Of a DNA stretch of 5,176 nt, positions 1 to 5,176 are shown one piece after another. Numbering within the stretch: position 1 is the first letter of the stretch; the number at the start of each line of letters is the position of its first letter. The stretch lies in assembly GCA_022712775.1 (NCBI GenBank), contig JAFLJZ010000072.1, forward strand, positions 1-5,176. Direction: 5' to 3'. Made by a program: the position numbers and the translations under genes. The DNA comes from Sulfurimonas sp. (lineage in GTDB: Bacteria; Campylobacterota; Campylobacteria; Campylobacterales; Sulfurimonadaceae). The notes under the pieces are model-generated. The model saw only the letters and a list, made by a program, of their open reading frames with translations. It did not search any database and was not told the DNA's origin.

Positions 1-462
1 ATGATTCATTCTTTTGCTGAGAGAAAAGTTTTAAAAGACAATAATTTCACGGCTATATCTATCTTAGAAATAGACAATTTTTCAAAATCAAAAAGAACTT
101 TTTCTCAAGAATTCACGCAAGAAATTCTGAAAAAAGTAGCATATACAATATCTTTACACGAACTCAATTCAGATATTATTGCACGAACTGACTACAATCA
201 ATTTACTCTTATTTTTTCACGACCTTCAAAAGAACAACTTTTTAAAGATATCGATATTATTCGTCAAAGTATCTCTGAAATTAAAGTTTCATCTGTAGAT
301 AAGATAAATGTAACTATTACAGTTACTGGAGCAATAATTATTAAACCAAAAAATTCTCCCCTTGAAGAAGCACTTGGAAAGTGTAAAGAACTATTGGAAA
401 ATGCAAAACAAACTGGATCGAACAAAATACTTCAAACGAAAGAATTACCAAAAAAAATATAA
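1..462 (+). CDS. C-terminal part of a degenerate GGDEF-domain protein (5' end outside window)
   Basis: The readable 153 residues match the body of a GGDEF (diguanylate cyclase) domain. A strand ISILEIDNF (about 20-27) keeps the metal-binding Asp position (D25). The position of the active-site signature, normally R-Y-G-G-[DE]-E-F, reads RTDYNQF (62-68). The last helix LEEALGKCKELLENAKQTGSNKI (121-143) matches the family's closing 'Al..AD.ALY.AK..GrN.v' pattern. Because both glycines and both acidic residues of the signature are replaced, cyclic-di-GMP synthesis is unlikely; a sensory, GTP-binding or scaffolding role is inferred. The ATG at base 1 has no visible upstream context, and the usual 'D.LTGL.NRR' start of the domain is missing, so the true start probably lies before the window and any N-terminal receiver or sensor domain is unseen. 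The gene ends with TAA at 460-462. No functional link to the sdh operon is visible. Confidence 0.75.
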   Translation: MIHSFAERKVLKDNNFTAISILEIDNFSKSKRTFSQEFTQEILKKVAYTISLHELNSDIIARTDYNQFTLIFSRPSKEQLFKDIDIIRQSISEIKVSSVDKINVTITVTGAIIIKPKNSPLEEALGKCKELLENAKQTGSNKILQTKELPKKI

Positions 463-484
463 AAGTGCCCTCTACAGCACCTTT
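462..484 (+). terminator. weak hairpin after the GGDEF gene
   Basis: AAAGTGC (462-468) pairs with GCA-C-CTTT (477-484) with one bulged C, giving about 7 bp around an 8-base loop. It starts on the last base of the stop codon. Only three T follow, then ATAT, so termination would be weak at best. It is listed because of its position and not because it is a convincing intrinsic terminator. Confidence 0.25.
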
Positions 485-538
485 ATATGTACCAATTAGT
501 AACATCAAAAAACTTCCACAAAACATAAGCAACATTTA

Positions 539-567
539 ACTTTGCCAAAGAATATTAACGATATAAT
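539..567 (+). promoter_or_regulatory. candidate sigma-70 promoter of the sdhABE operon
   Basis: A perfect TATAAT -10 hexamer sits at 562-567. At 17 bp spacing the -35 position reads ACTTTG (539-544), a poor match; weak -35 elements and AT-rich upstream DNA are usual for Campylobacterota housekeeping promoters. Transcription would start near 574, leaving a leader of roughly 25 bases before the ATG at 601. No clear operator was seen between the hexamer and the start codon. Confidence 0.5.
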
Positions 568-588
568 CAGCATTATTTAATTTCTATG

Positions 589-593
589 AAGGA
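589..593 (+). promoter_or_regulatory. Shine-Dalgarno that decides the sdhA start
   Basis: AAGGA at 589-593 lies 7 bases before the ATG at 601. An in-frame ATG at 586 would give five extra residues but has only ATTTAATTTCT in front of it and itself overlaps the ribosome binding site. The 601 start also places the FAD-linked histidine at residue 45, as in E. coli SdhA. Confidence 0.8.
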
Positions 594-1929
594 TGGGTTG
601 ATGAGTATTCCAATTTATACTTACGATGCGATAGTTGTTGGTGCAGGTCTTGCAGGATGTGCGGCAGCAAGAGAATTGCAAAAAGCAGGCAAAAAAGTTG
701 CTGTAATTACAAAATTACATCCACTAAGAAGTCACTCTGGAGCTGCTCAAGGTGGTATAAATGCCGCTTTTAGTGATGAAGATAGTGTAGAGCTTCACGA
801 GTTTGATACAGTAAAGGGAAGTGATTATTTAGCTGACCAAGATGCTGTTGAGTTTATGTGTCAAAAAGCTCCTGAAACTATCAGATGGGTAGAAAGAATG
901 GGTGCTGCTTTTAGTAGAACACCAGATGGAAAGATTGCGCAAAGACCTTTTGGTGGTCAATCTTCTCCAAGAGCTTGTTATGCAAAAGATAGAACAGGTT
1001 TAACATTACTTCAAACTATTTATGAACAAGCACACCGTGCTGGTGTTAAGTTTTGGGATGAGTGGTATGCAGCTGATATTATCTACAAAGATGGAAAAGT
1101 ATCTGGTGTTGTTGCTTTTAATATTAGAGATATGCAAACCGTTATCTTTAATGCAAAATCAGTAATGTTCGCAACTGGTGGATATGCACGTTCTTATAAG
1201 ATTAACTCAAATGCACATGCAAATACAGGTGATGGTCTTTCTATTGTTGCCCGTCATGGTCTTCCTTTAGAAGATATGGAATTTGTACAATTTCATCCAT
1301 CTGGACTTTCAGGAAATGGTGTTTTAATCTCTGAAGCTGCGCGTGGTGAAGGTGGACGTCTTCTTAATTCTAAGGGCGAAAGATTCATGGACAAATATGC
1401 TCCAAATGCTATGGAACTTGCATCTCGTGATGTTGTTGCTCGTGCTATTTTAAATGAAATCCGTGAAGGTCGTGGTGTTGGACCAAGAAAAGATGCTGTA
1501 TTTATCGATGTTACACATCTAGGAAAAGATCTCATTATGGAAAAACTCCCTGAATTACGTGAACTTGCTATTACATTCTTAGGTTTAGACATGATTAAAG
1601 AACCTATCTTAATCTCAGCAACTGCGCACTACTCTATGGGTGGGATTCCTGTTGATATTGCTGGACGTGCTAGAAAAAATAACACAGAATTCATCGAAGG
1701 TTTTTATGCTGCTGGTGAGTGTTCTTGTGTTTCTGTTCATGGTGCAAACCGTCTTGGTGCAAACTCGGTTCTTGAAGCCTTACTTTTTGGTAGATTTGTT
1801 GGTAAAACAATGGTTAGCGATATTGATAATATTGAACTTCGTAAAGCAGAACAATCTGATGCAGATACTGCTTTAGCTGAAATTGATTTTGTTATTGCTA
1901 ACAATGGAAAAGAAAAAGTTCCAGTACTA

Positions 1930-1932
1930 TGA
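1930..1932 (+). other. in-frame TGA (codon 444) inside sdhA
   Basis: The frame reads P-V-L-TGA-E-E-L-Q-Q-C-M. E. coli SdhA has, from memory, A-I-R-K-A-L-Q-E-C-M at the same place, so the TGA falls on the conserved Arg. One base change from CGA (C to T) or AGA (A to T) explains it. Translation would stop after 443 residues. All eight Trp codons read in sdhA, sdhB and sdhE are TGG, and no other coding frame in the window has an internal TGA, so a genome-wide TGA reassignment is not supported. Confidence 0.85.
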
Positions 1933-2313
1933 GAAGAGTTACAACAATGTATGACAGCGAATGCTGGTGCTTTTAGAAGTAAAAAAACTTTAGATATTGC
2001 TATTAAAACGATTAAACAACTTCGTAAAAAATATAGAAATATTAGAATCAAAGACAAATCAACTGTATTTAATACTGAACTTCAAGAAGCTATAGAGTTT
2101 GGTCATATGCTTGATTACTCACTCTTTATTGTTGAGAGTGCGGTAGCTAGAAATGAAAGTCGTGGTGCGCATTTTAGAGAAGATTTCGACACGCGTAATG
2201 ATGAAGAGTTCCTAAAGCATACGATGGCTTATATGGATGACAAAGGTGAGATTTCACTTGAGTATATGGATGTCGTTCTTGGCAAACATGAGCTTAAAGC
2301 TAGAACATACTAG
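1933..2313 (+). other. SdhA C-terminal domain segment downstream of the TGA
   Basis: This stretch keeps a fully open frame in register with the upstream part and encodes the helical C-terminal domain of SdhA: EELQQCM, NAGAFRSKKTL, then a helix rich in Lys and Arg, and ARNESRGAHFREDF, the conserved domain-end motif. It ends with TAG at 2311-2313. The first ATG in it (1951-1953) is internal to a conserved helix. The only purine-rich element near it, GAAGAG at 1933-1938, is 12 bases away, so independent initiation is weakly supported. A gene caller would probably report 1951-2313 as a separate small protein of 120 residues, but by homology it is the tail of sdhA. Confidence 0.85.
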
Positions 2314-2332
2314 GTAAAGGGAGAATAAACTT

Positions 2333-3313
2333 ATGAGTACACATACAATTACTACACAAAAAGTAAACTTCAAAGTATTTCGTTTTAATGCAGATGAAGA
2401 TTATCTTCCATACTATGAAAACTATGACATGGAAGTAACTTCAGAAGAAGTTGTTTTAGATGTTTTAAACAGAATTAAATGGGATCACGATGGAAGTTTT
2501 TCTTACCGTCGTTCTTGTCGTCATGGAATCTGTGGAACATGTGCAATCAAAGTAAATGGTCGCTCAACTCTTGCTTGTAAAGAAAGTATGACAAGCATGA
2601 TTGAAACTTTTGGTACAGACTTAGTTCTTGAGCCACTTAGTAAAAAACGTGCTATTAAAGATTTGATTATTGATAAAGGTGACTTCTGGGAGAAACATGA
2701 TGCTATCCACCCTTACCTTATCTCTGACGTTGAAGAACATCCAGAACATGAACATTTAGTAACACCAGCTGAAGCTGAAGAATTAAATGAAGCTGACTTA
2801 TGTATCCAATGTGGAGCGTGTCACTACGCTTGTCCAGTTGTTGAAATAAACGAAGACTTCTTTGGTCCTGCTGCTTTTGCTAAGGCTTACCGTTTTGAAG
2901 CAGATGTTCGTGATGATTCTCACACAGAAAGACTTAATGAACTTCATGAAGAAAAACAAGGTCTTTGGGACTGTGTTAAATGTTTTGAGTGTCAAGAGGT
3001 TTGTCCTAAGGATGTTAATCCTATTGAGAAAATCACTAAACTTCACAATATGCTTTTTGCAGAAGGTGTTGCGACTTCAAATGTAGCTACTCGTCACGCT
3101 GTTGGTTTTAAACATTCAATCGCTAAAAATGGTGTACTTGATGAGGGTGGTTTAGTTCTTTATTCAGAACTTGCTGGAATCGTTAAACATATACCTGTTG
3201 CTGCAAGAATGTTTGTAAAAGGTAAAATCGTACCACCGTGGGGAATCACAAAGTCTGATAACCTTGATGAAATTAAAAAGCTTGTAGAATCATCTTCTAC
3301 GGCAAAGTTCTAG
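2333..3313 (+). CDS. sdhB: succinate dehydrogenase/fumarate reductase iron-sulfur subunit, type E
   Basis: This is the electron-transfer subunit between the flavoprotein and the quinone-side subunit. At 326 residues it is longer than E. coli SdhB (about 238); the extra length is mostly after the last cluster motif (about 230-326). The plant-type ferredoxin domain (about 11-110) has the [2Fe-2S] ligands C62, C67, C70 and C82 in RRSCRHGICGTC and the following LAC. The C-terminal ferredoxin domain has CIQCGACHYACP (C157, C160, C163, C167) and CVKCFECQEVCP (C214, C217, C220, C224). C217 replaces the non-cysteine residue (Ile in E. coli) found in the third-cluster motif of classical enzymes. In type E enzymes such as that of Acidianus this goes with a [4Fe-4S] cluster instead of [3Fe-4S]. 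The start at 2333 follows AAGGGAGA (2317-2324), about 9 bases upstream. The gene lies 19 bases after sdhA and 10 bases before sdhE. The frame is intact. Confidence 0.93.
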   Translation: MSTHTITTQKVNFKVFRFNADEDYLPYYENYDMEVTSEEVVLDVLNRIKWDHDGSFSYRRSCRHGICGTCAIKVNGRSTLACKESMTSMIETFGTDLVLEPLSKKRAIKDLIIDKGDFWEKHDAIHPYLISDVEEHPEHEHLVTPAEAEELNEADLCIQCGACHYACPVVEINEDFFGPAAFAKAYRFEADVRDDSHTERLNELHEEKQGLWDCVKCFECQEVCPKDVNPIEKITKLHNMLFAEGVATSNVATRHAVGFKHSIAKNGVLDEGGLVLYSELAGIVKHIPVAARMFVKGKIVPPWGITKSDNLDEIKKLVESSSTAKF

Positions 3314-3316
3314 GAG
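3312..3316 (+). promoter_or_regulatory. sdhE ribosome binding site overlapping the sdhB stop
   Basis: AGGAG at 3312-3316 shares two bases with the TAG stop of sdhB (3311-3313) and lies 7 bases before the sdhE ATG. This arrangement favours translational coupling, so that SdhE is made in step with SdhB. Confidence 0.7.
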
Positions 3317-3323
3317 TTTTTAA

Positions 3324-4205
3324 ATGAGTAAATTAAAATACGCACTTTTTACAGGCTGTACAGCTAAACAAAGTACTCCTGAGCAATACATGTCAACATA
3401 TGCAGTTGCTGAAAAACTAGGTATTGAACTTGTAGAATTAACAGAAGCATCATGTTGTGGTGCTTCTCATCTACAAGATTATGATGACTTTTTATCTTTA
3501 GTTCTAAATGCTAGAAATATTGCCTATGCAGAAAAACACGAACTTACAATGGTAACTATTTGTAATACTTGCCAGCTTAATACTGCAATGACTAAACACC
3601 GTTTAGATAACGATGCAGATCTTAAGAATAGAGTAAATGAAAAGCTTGAAGAAGTTGGTTTAGTTTATAAAGGTACATCTTTAATCACTCACTTTTTATA
3701 CGCTATTATCGATGATATCGGTCTTGACAAAGTAAAAGAGATGGTTGTTACACCACTTAGTCAATTTAATATTGCACCATTCTATGGTTGTCATAATATC
3801 CGCCCTTCTGAACTACAAAATGAATCACATAAAACTCCTGAGAATCCTTACAATCCAAACTCACTTGATGATTTAATCATCGCCTGTGGTGGTGCGACTG
3901 TAGATTATGAAGAAAAAAATAAATGTTGTGGTTTTCATGTGGAGCTTCAAGCACCAAAAACTGCTTCTATCTTAACAGGTAACGCAATCGCTGGAGCAAT
4001 GGACGGTAATGCTGACTGGATGGTAACTCCATGTCCTCTATGCCACCTAAAACTTGACACACAAACAGGTCATGCTTCTCATGCAATAGGACGAGATGTA
4101 TCACTTCCAGTTTTACACATGCAACAAATGCTCGGTCTTGCTCTTGGTTGTTCATCTGAAGAGTTAGGTATGAAACATCACCTTACCAAAGTAGACTTCG
4201 TATAA
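3324..4205 (+). CDS. sdhE: succinate dehydrogenase subunit E, CCG-domain (HdrB-like) protein
   Basis: This 293-residue protein is the non-classical quinone-side subunit of type E complex II, related to HdrB of heterodisulfide reductase. It carries two cysteine-rich CCG domains. The first has C12, C44-C45-G46 and C80-x-x-C83; the second has C156, C201-C202-G203 and C237-x-x-C240. Both match the CX(n)CCGX(n)CXXC pattern, with 31 and 44 residues before CCG and 33 between CCG and CXXC. In this family the motifs bind a non-cubane [4Fe-4S] centre or zinc. There is no haem-anchor-like bundle of membrane helices, so attachment would be peripheral, as proposed for type E enzymes. No small SdhF-like gene follows. 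The gene is the last of the operon, with a terminator after it. Some automatic annotations call such proteins SdhC or CoB-CoM heterodisulfide reductase B. The name 'sdhE' here is not the unrelated flavinylation factor of the same name. Confidence 0.9.
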   Translation: MSKLKYALFTGCTAKQSTPEQYMSTYAVAEKLGIELVELTEASCCGASHLQDYDDFLSLVLNARNIAYAEKHELTMVTICNTCQLNTAMTKHRLDNDADLKNRVNEKLEEVGLVYKGTSLITHFLYAIIDDIGLDKVKEMVVTPLSQFNIAPFYGCHNIRPSELQNESHKTPENPYNPNSLDDLIIACGGATVDYEEKNKCCGFHVELQAPKTASILTGNAIAGAMDGNADWMVTPCPLCHLKLDTQTGHASHAIGRDVSLPVLHMQQMLGLALGCSSEELGMKHHLTKVDFV

Positions 4206-4227
4206 CTATTCTTTACTGAGCTTTAGT

Positions 4228-4285
4228 TCCCACGCTTTGAGACTGTGAAATAACCACAGTTTCTCTACTTAGTTCGGGATTTTTT
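4228..4285 (+). terminator. intrinsic terminator of the sdhABE operon
   Basis: An outer stem TCCC (4228-4231) with GGGA (4276-4279) is followed directly by six T (4280-4285). Inside it, GAGACTGTG (4239-4247) pairs with CACAG-TT-TCTC (4255-4265), 9 bp with a two-base bulge and a 7-base loop. The element starts 23 bases after the sdhE stop. The outer stem is short, so strength is uncertain, but position, stems and T run agree. Confidence 0.6.
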
Positions 4286-4454
4286 ATTGAATAATTATAC
4301 AATTTTCCTCATTAAATTAAAGTATCTACTTCTTTTGAAAAAATAAAGCATAAAAATAAAGAATTAGCAATATATTGAGCTATTTTTTTTCCAATAACTT
4401 CAAGATTATTTTTCATTAAGTCACATTTTTTCTTCCCATACTTTACGTAGAAAC
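4286..4454. other. AT-rich spacer with no recognisable gene
   Basis: This 169-base stretch between the terminator and the toxin remnant is very AT-rich, with runs of A and T on both strands. A 48-codon minus-strand frame (4312-4458) is discussed and rejected elsewhere. No RNA gene, repeat or conserved motif was seen. Confidence 0.5.
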
Positions 4455-4700
4455 TCATAATTTAGGAATATTTTCTCTATAAAATAAGTAAAATTTCTAC
4501 CTGTCCTACACCTAATCTATATATAATAGAATACCCTTTATGCACTAGTTTTTTTGTATCTTTTGCTAGTTCTTCAGAGGGTCTTCCAGATTCTGGGAAC
4601 TGAGATAATATCACTATTATATTATATTTCGTCTTCTCTCTTTCAATAGTTTGCTTGCAAACGAGGAATGATTGATAGTTCTTTCATTACTTTTAAACAT
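4455..4700 (-). pseudogene. decayed RelE/ParE-family toxin gene with two frameshifts
   Basis: Read on the minus strand, this segment yields a clear RelE/ParE toxin signature across three frames. From ATG at 4700, behind AAGG at a 7-base spacing, the first frame gives a segment ending in FASKLLKE, like the second helix of the family. The frame then shifts near 4640. The second frame reads ILSQFPESGRP, then ELAKDTKKLVHKGYSIIYRL, then VEILLI, which are the family's core strands and the conserved FPESGRP loop. It hits TAG at 4479-4477. One surplus T in a TTTT run there, if removed, continues as YRENIPKL and a TGA (4457-4455), the expected C-terminus. About 15-20 N-terminal residues of a usual 85-105 residue toxin are not recognisable, and no antitoxin gene is visible on either side. 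The gene should be non-functional. Family assignment rests on motif recognition by eye. Confidence 0.72.
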
Positions 4701-4715
4701 AATAACACCTTAGAA

Positions 4716-4782
4716 GTAACTTTTAGGAGCATTCACTTACTTTTAGCTCCTAATGCAATTTATATAATAAACCTAAAGTTAC
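4716..4782. repeat. overlapping inverted repeats around the promoter of the downstream gene
   Basis: GTAACTTTTAGG (4716-4727) is the inverse of CCTAAAGTTAC (4772-4782) with one unpaired T, an 11-bp stem. Inside it TTAGGAGC (4723-4730) is a perfect 8-bp inverse of GCTCCTAA (4746-4753) with a 15-base loop. The two left arms share TTAGG, so only one stem can form at a time. ACTTTTA occurs at 4689, 4719 and 4739, spaced 30 and 20 bases. The elements bracket a TATAAT, so they may be operator sites, or leftovers of the toxin locus or of a mobile insertion. Confidence 0.55.
4763..4768 (+). promoter_or_regulatory. candidate -10 element for the SdhB-like gene
   Basis: TATAAT at 4763-4768 lies 54 bases before the ATG at 4823. 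The -35 position at 17 bp spacing reads CTTTTA (4740-4745), a weak match. Transcription would begin near 4775, inside the right arm of the outer inverted repeat. Confidence 0.4.
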
Positions 4783-4822
4783 AACAGTGTAAAATACAAA
4801 AAATTATATTTGGATTTTACCT

Positions 4823-5176
4823 ATGATAAACATTAACCTCTTCAAATTTGATAGCAAAACTGACTATCTCCCCTATTACAAAAGCTATGAGTTAGAACGC
4901 AATGAAATTACTACACTTGATGATGTTCTCAACAAGATAAATAGTATTGAAAAATTTGGATACCTTAGAGATGAAGCATTTTTTCTTCAAGCTAACAACA
5001 CTTTTACAGCTTCAAATGCTACGCTTGATGATATTCTTAGTGATTCTACTGAACTAACAATTGAGCCACTTAGTGTAAATAGAGCTATTAATGATTTAAT
5101 TATTGATACGAAAGATTATCAAGAAAAATTAACACTCCTTGATTCTTATATCTCGGAGAATGAAAAAGAAACTATC
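4823..5176 (+). CDS. cysteine-free SdhB-like protein (3' end outside window)
   Basis: The 118 visible residues are an unbroken frame with no stop before the window edge. They align along their length with the N-terminal domain of the SdhB encoded at 2333: FKFDSKTDYLPYYKSYELE against FRFNADEDYLPYYENYDME, DDVLNKIN against LDVLNRIK, and LTIEPLSVNRAINDLIIDTKDYQEK against LVLEPLSKKRAIKDLIIDKGDFWEK. The loop that holds the four [2Fe-2S] cysteines in SdhB (residues 62-82) is here shortened and replaced by DEAFFLQANNTFTASNAT, and there is no cysteine in the visible part. It therefore keeps the ferredoxin-like fold but cannot bind that cluster. Its function is unknown; assembly or regulation of the Sdh complex, or a divergent electron carrier with clusters further on, are guesses. 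The start follows a weak GGA at 4812-4814, 8 bases upstream. It may belong to a Campylobacterota-specific uncharacterised family, which I cannot confirm by eye. Confidence 0.8.
   Translation, partial: MININLFKFDSKTDYLPYYKSYELERNEITTLDDVLNKINSIEKFGYLRDEAFFLQANNTFTASNATLDDILSDSTELTIEPLSVNRAINDLIIDTKDYQEKLTLLDSYISENEKETI

Larger units (their letters stand above)
601..2313 (+). pseudogene. sdhA: succinate dehydrogenase/fumarate reductase flavoprotein subunit, interrupted by an in-frame TGA
   Basis: This is the catalytic flavoprotein of complex II, interconverting succinate and fumarate with a covalent FAD. The frame is continuous apart from TGA at codon 444; read through, it gives about 570 residues, normal for the family. 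Visible motifs, numbered from the ATG at 601: the Rossmann glycines GAGLAG (14-19); HSGAAQGG with the FAD-linking H45; QFHPSG with H232; EAARGEGG with E245; SRD with R276; AHYSMGG with H343; GANRLGANS with R384. All known active-site residues therefore precede the stop. The stop removes the C-terminal helical domain of about 126 residues, including the conserved ESRGAH motif. There is no twin-arginine or other signal peptide, so the protein should face the cytoplasm, unlike Tat-exported MfrA of Wolinella and Campylobacter. It is first in an operon with sdhB (19 bases on) and sdhE. Identity is certain; whether it is inactive, read through or a base-call error cannot be told from the sequence. 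Confidence 0.9.

Noticed and set aside
586..600. Upstream ATG at 586 as the sdhA start.
   Set aside because: It has no ribosome binding site and overlaps the AAGGA that serves the ATG at 601.
1930..1932. TGA read as Trp or Gly under a variant genetic code.
   Set aside because: All eight Trp codons read in sdhA, sdhB and sdhE are TGG, no other in-frame TGA occurs, and gene content points to Campylobacterota, which use the standard bacterial code.
1930..1970. TGA in sdhA as a selenocysteine codon, with a small hairpin CAGC-GAAT-GCTG (1955-1966) at a SECIS-like distance.
   Set aside because: The stem is only 4 bp, the aligned residue in the family is a structural Arg and not a redox or active-site residue, and no Sec-containing SdhA is known to me.
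1293..2057. Open frames on the minus strand opposite sdhA (1293-1592 and 1737-2057).
   Set aside because: They are complementary to strongly conserved SdhA motifs, lack ribosome binding sites and show no family signature.
2798..3086. Alternative frames inside sdhB on both strands.
   Set aside because: They overlap the cluster-binding cysteine motifs of sdhB, which explain the sequence fully.
4312..4458. A 48-codon minus-strand frame starting in an ATGA overlap with the end of the toxin relic.
   Set aside because: Its composition is that of AT-rich noncoding DNA (Lys, Ile, Phe, Leu), it has no homology I recognise, and its apparent coupling is to a broken gene.
4206..4822. A CRISPR array, tRNA or insertion sequence in the long gap.
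   Set aside because: No regularly spaced repeats, no cloverleaf or T-loop GTTCRA context, and no terminal repeats with a transposase were seen.

Overview
The window reads as a low-GC chromosomal segment of a Campylobacterota (epsilonproteobacterial) genome, of a Sulfurimonas/Arcobacter-like kind. The genus is inferred from gene content and AT-rich base use, not from a marker gene. Its core is a three-gene plus-strand operon for a non-classical (type E) succinate:quinone oxidoreductase or fumarate reductase: sdhA (flavoprotein), sdhB (iron-sulfur protein) and sdhE (a CCG-domain subunit that replaces the haem-containing membrane anchors of classical complex II).

Layout. Positions 1-462 hold the 3' part of a gene ending in a degenerate GGDEF domain, almost certainly cut by the window edge. 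A 138-base gap follows (463-600), with a weak hairpin, a TATAAT promoter element and a Shine-Dalgarno that fixes the sdhA start at 601. Then come sdhA (601-2313), sdhB (2333-3313) and sdhE (3324-4205), 19 and 10 bases apart, each with a good ribosome binding site. A multi-stem terminator with a T run ends the operon at about 4285. The 617-base gap 4206-4822 is not empty. On the minus strand it holds a decayed RelE/ParE-type toxin gene broken by two frameshifts, and near its right end it holds overlapping inverted repeats around a TATAAT element. From 4823 a new plus-strand gene runs off the window. It is a paralogue of the SdhB N-terminal domain with every cluster-ligating cysteine lost.

How the genes work together. 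In an intact complex, SdhA oxidises succinate (or reduces fumarate) at a covalently bound FAD. Electrons pass through the SdhB clusters to SdhE and the quinone pool. SdhB here has an extra cysteine (C217) in its third cluster motif, which in type E enzymes goes with a [4Fe-4S] in place of the [3Fe-4S] cluster. SdhA lacks a Tat signal, so this looks like a cytoplasm-facing enzyme rather than the exported MfrABE fumarate reductase of Wolinella and Campylobacter.

The most notable points are (i) an in-frame TGA in sdhA at 1930-1932, where the family has a conserved Arg, splitting an otherwise intact reading frame; (ii) the cysteine-free SdhB paralogue just downstream; and (iii) the toxin remnant between them.
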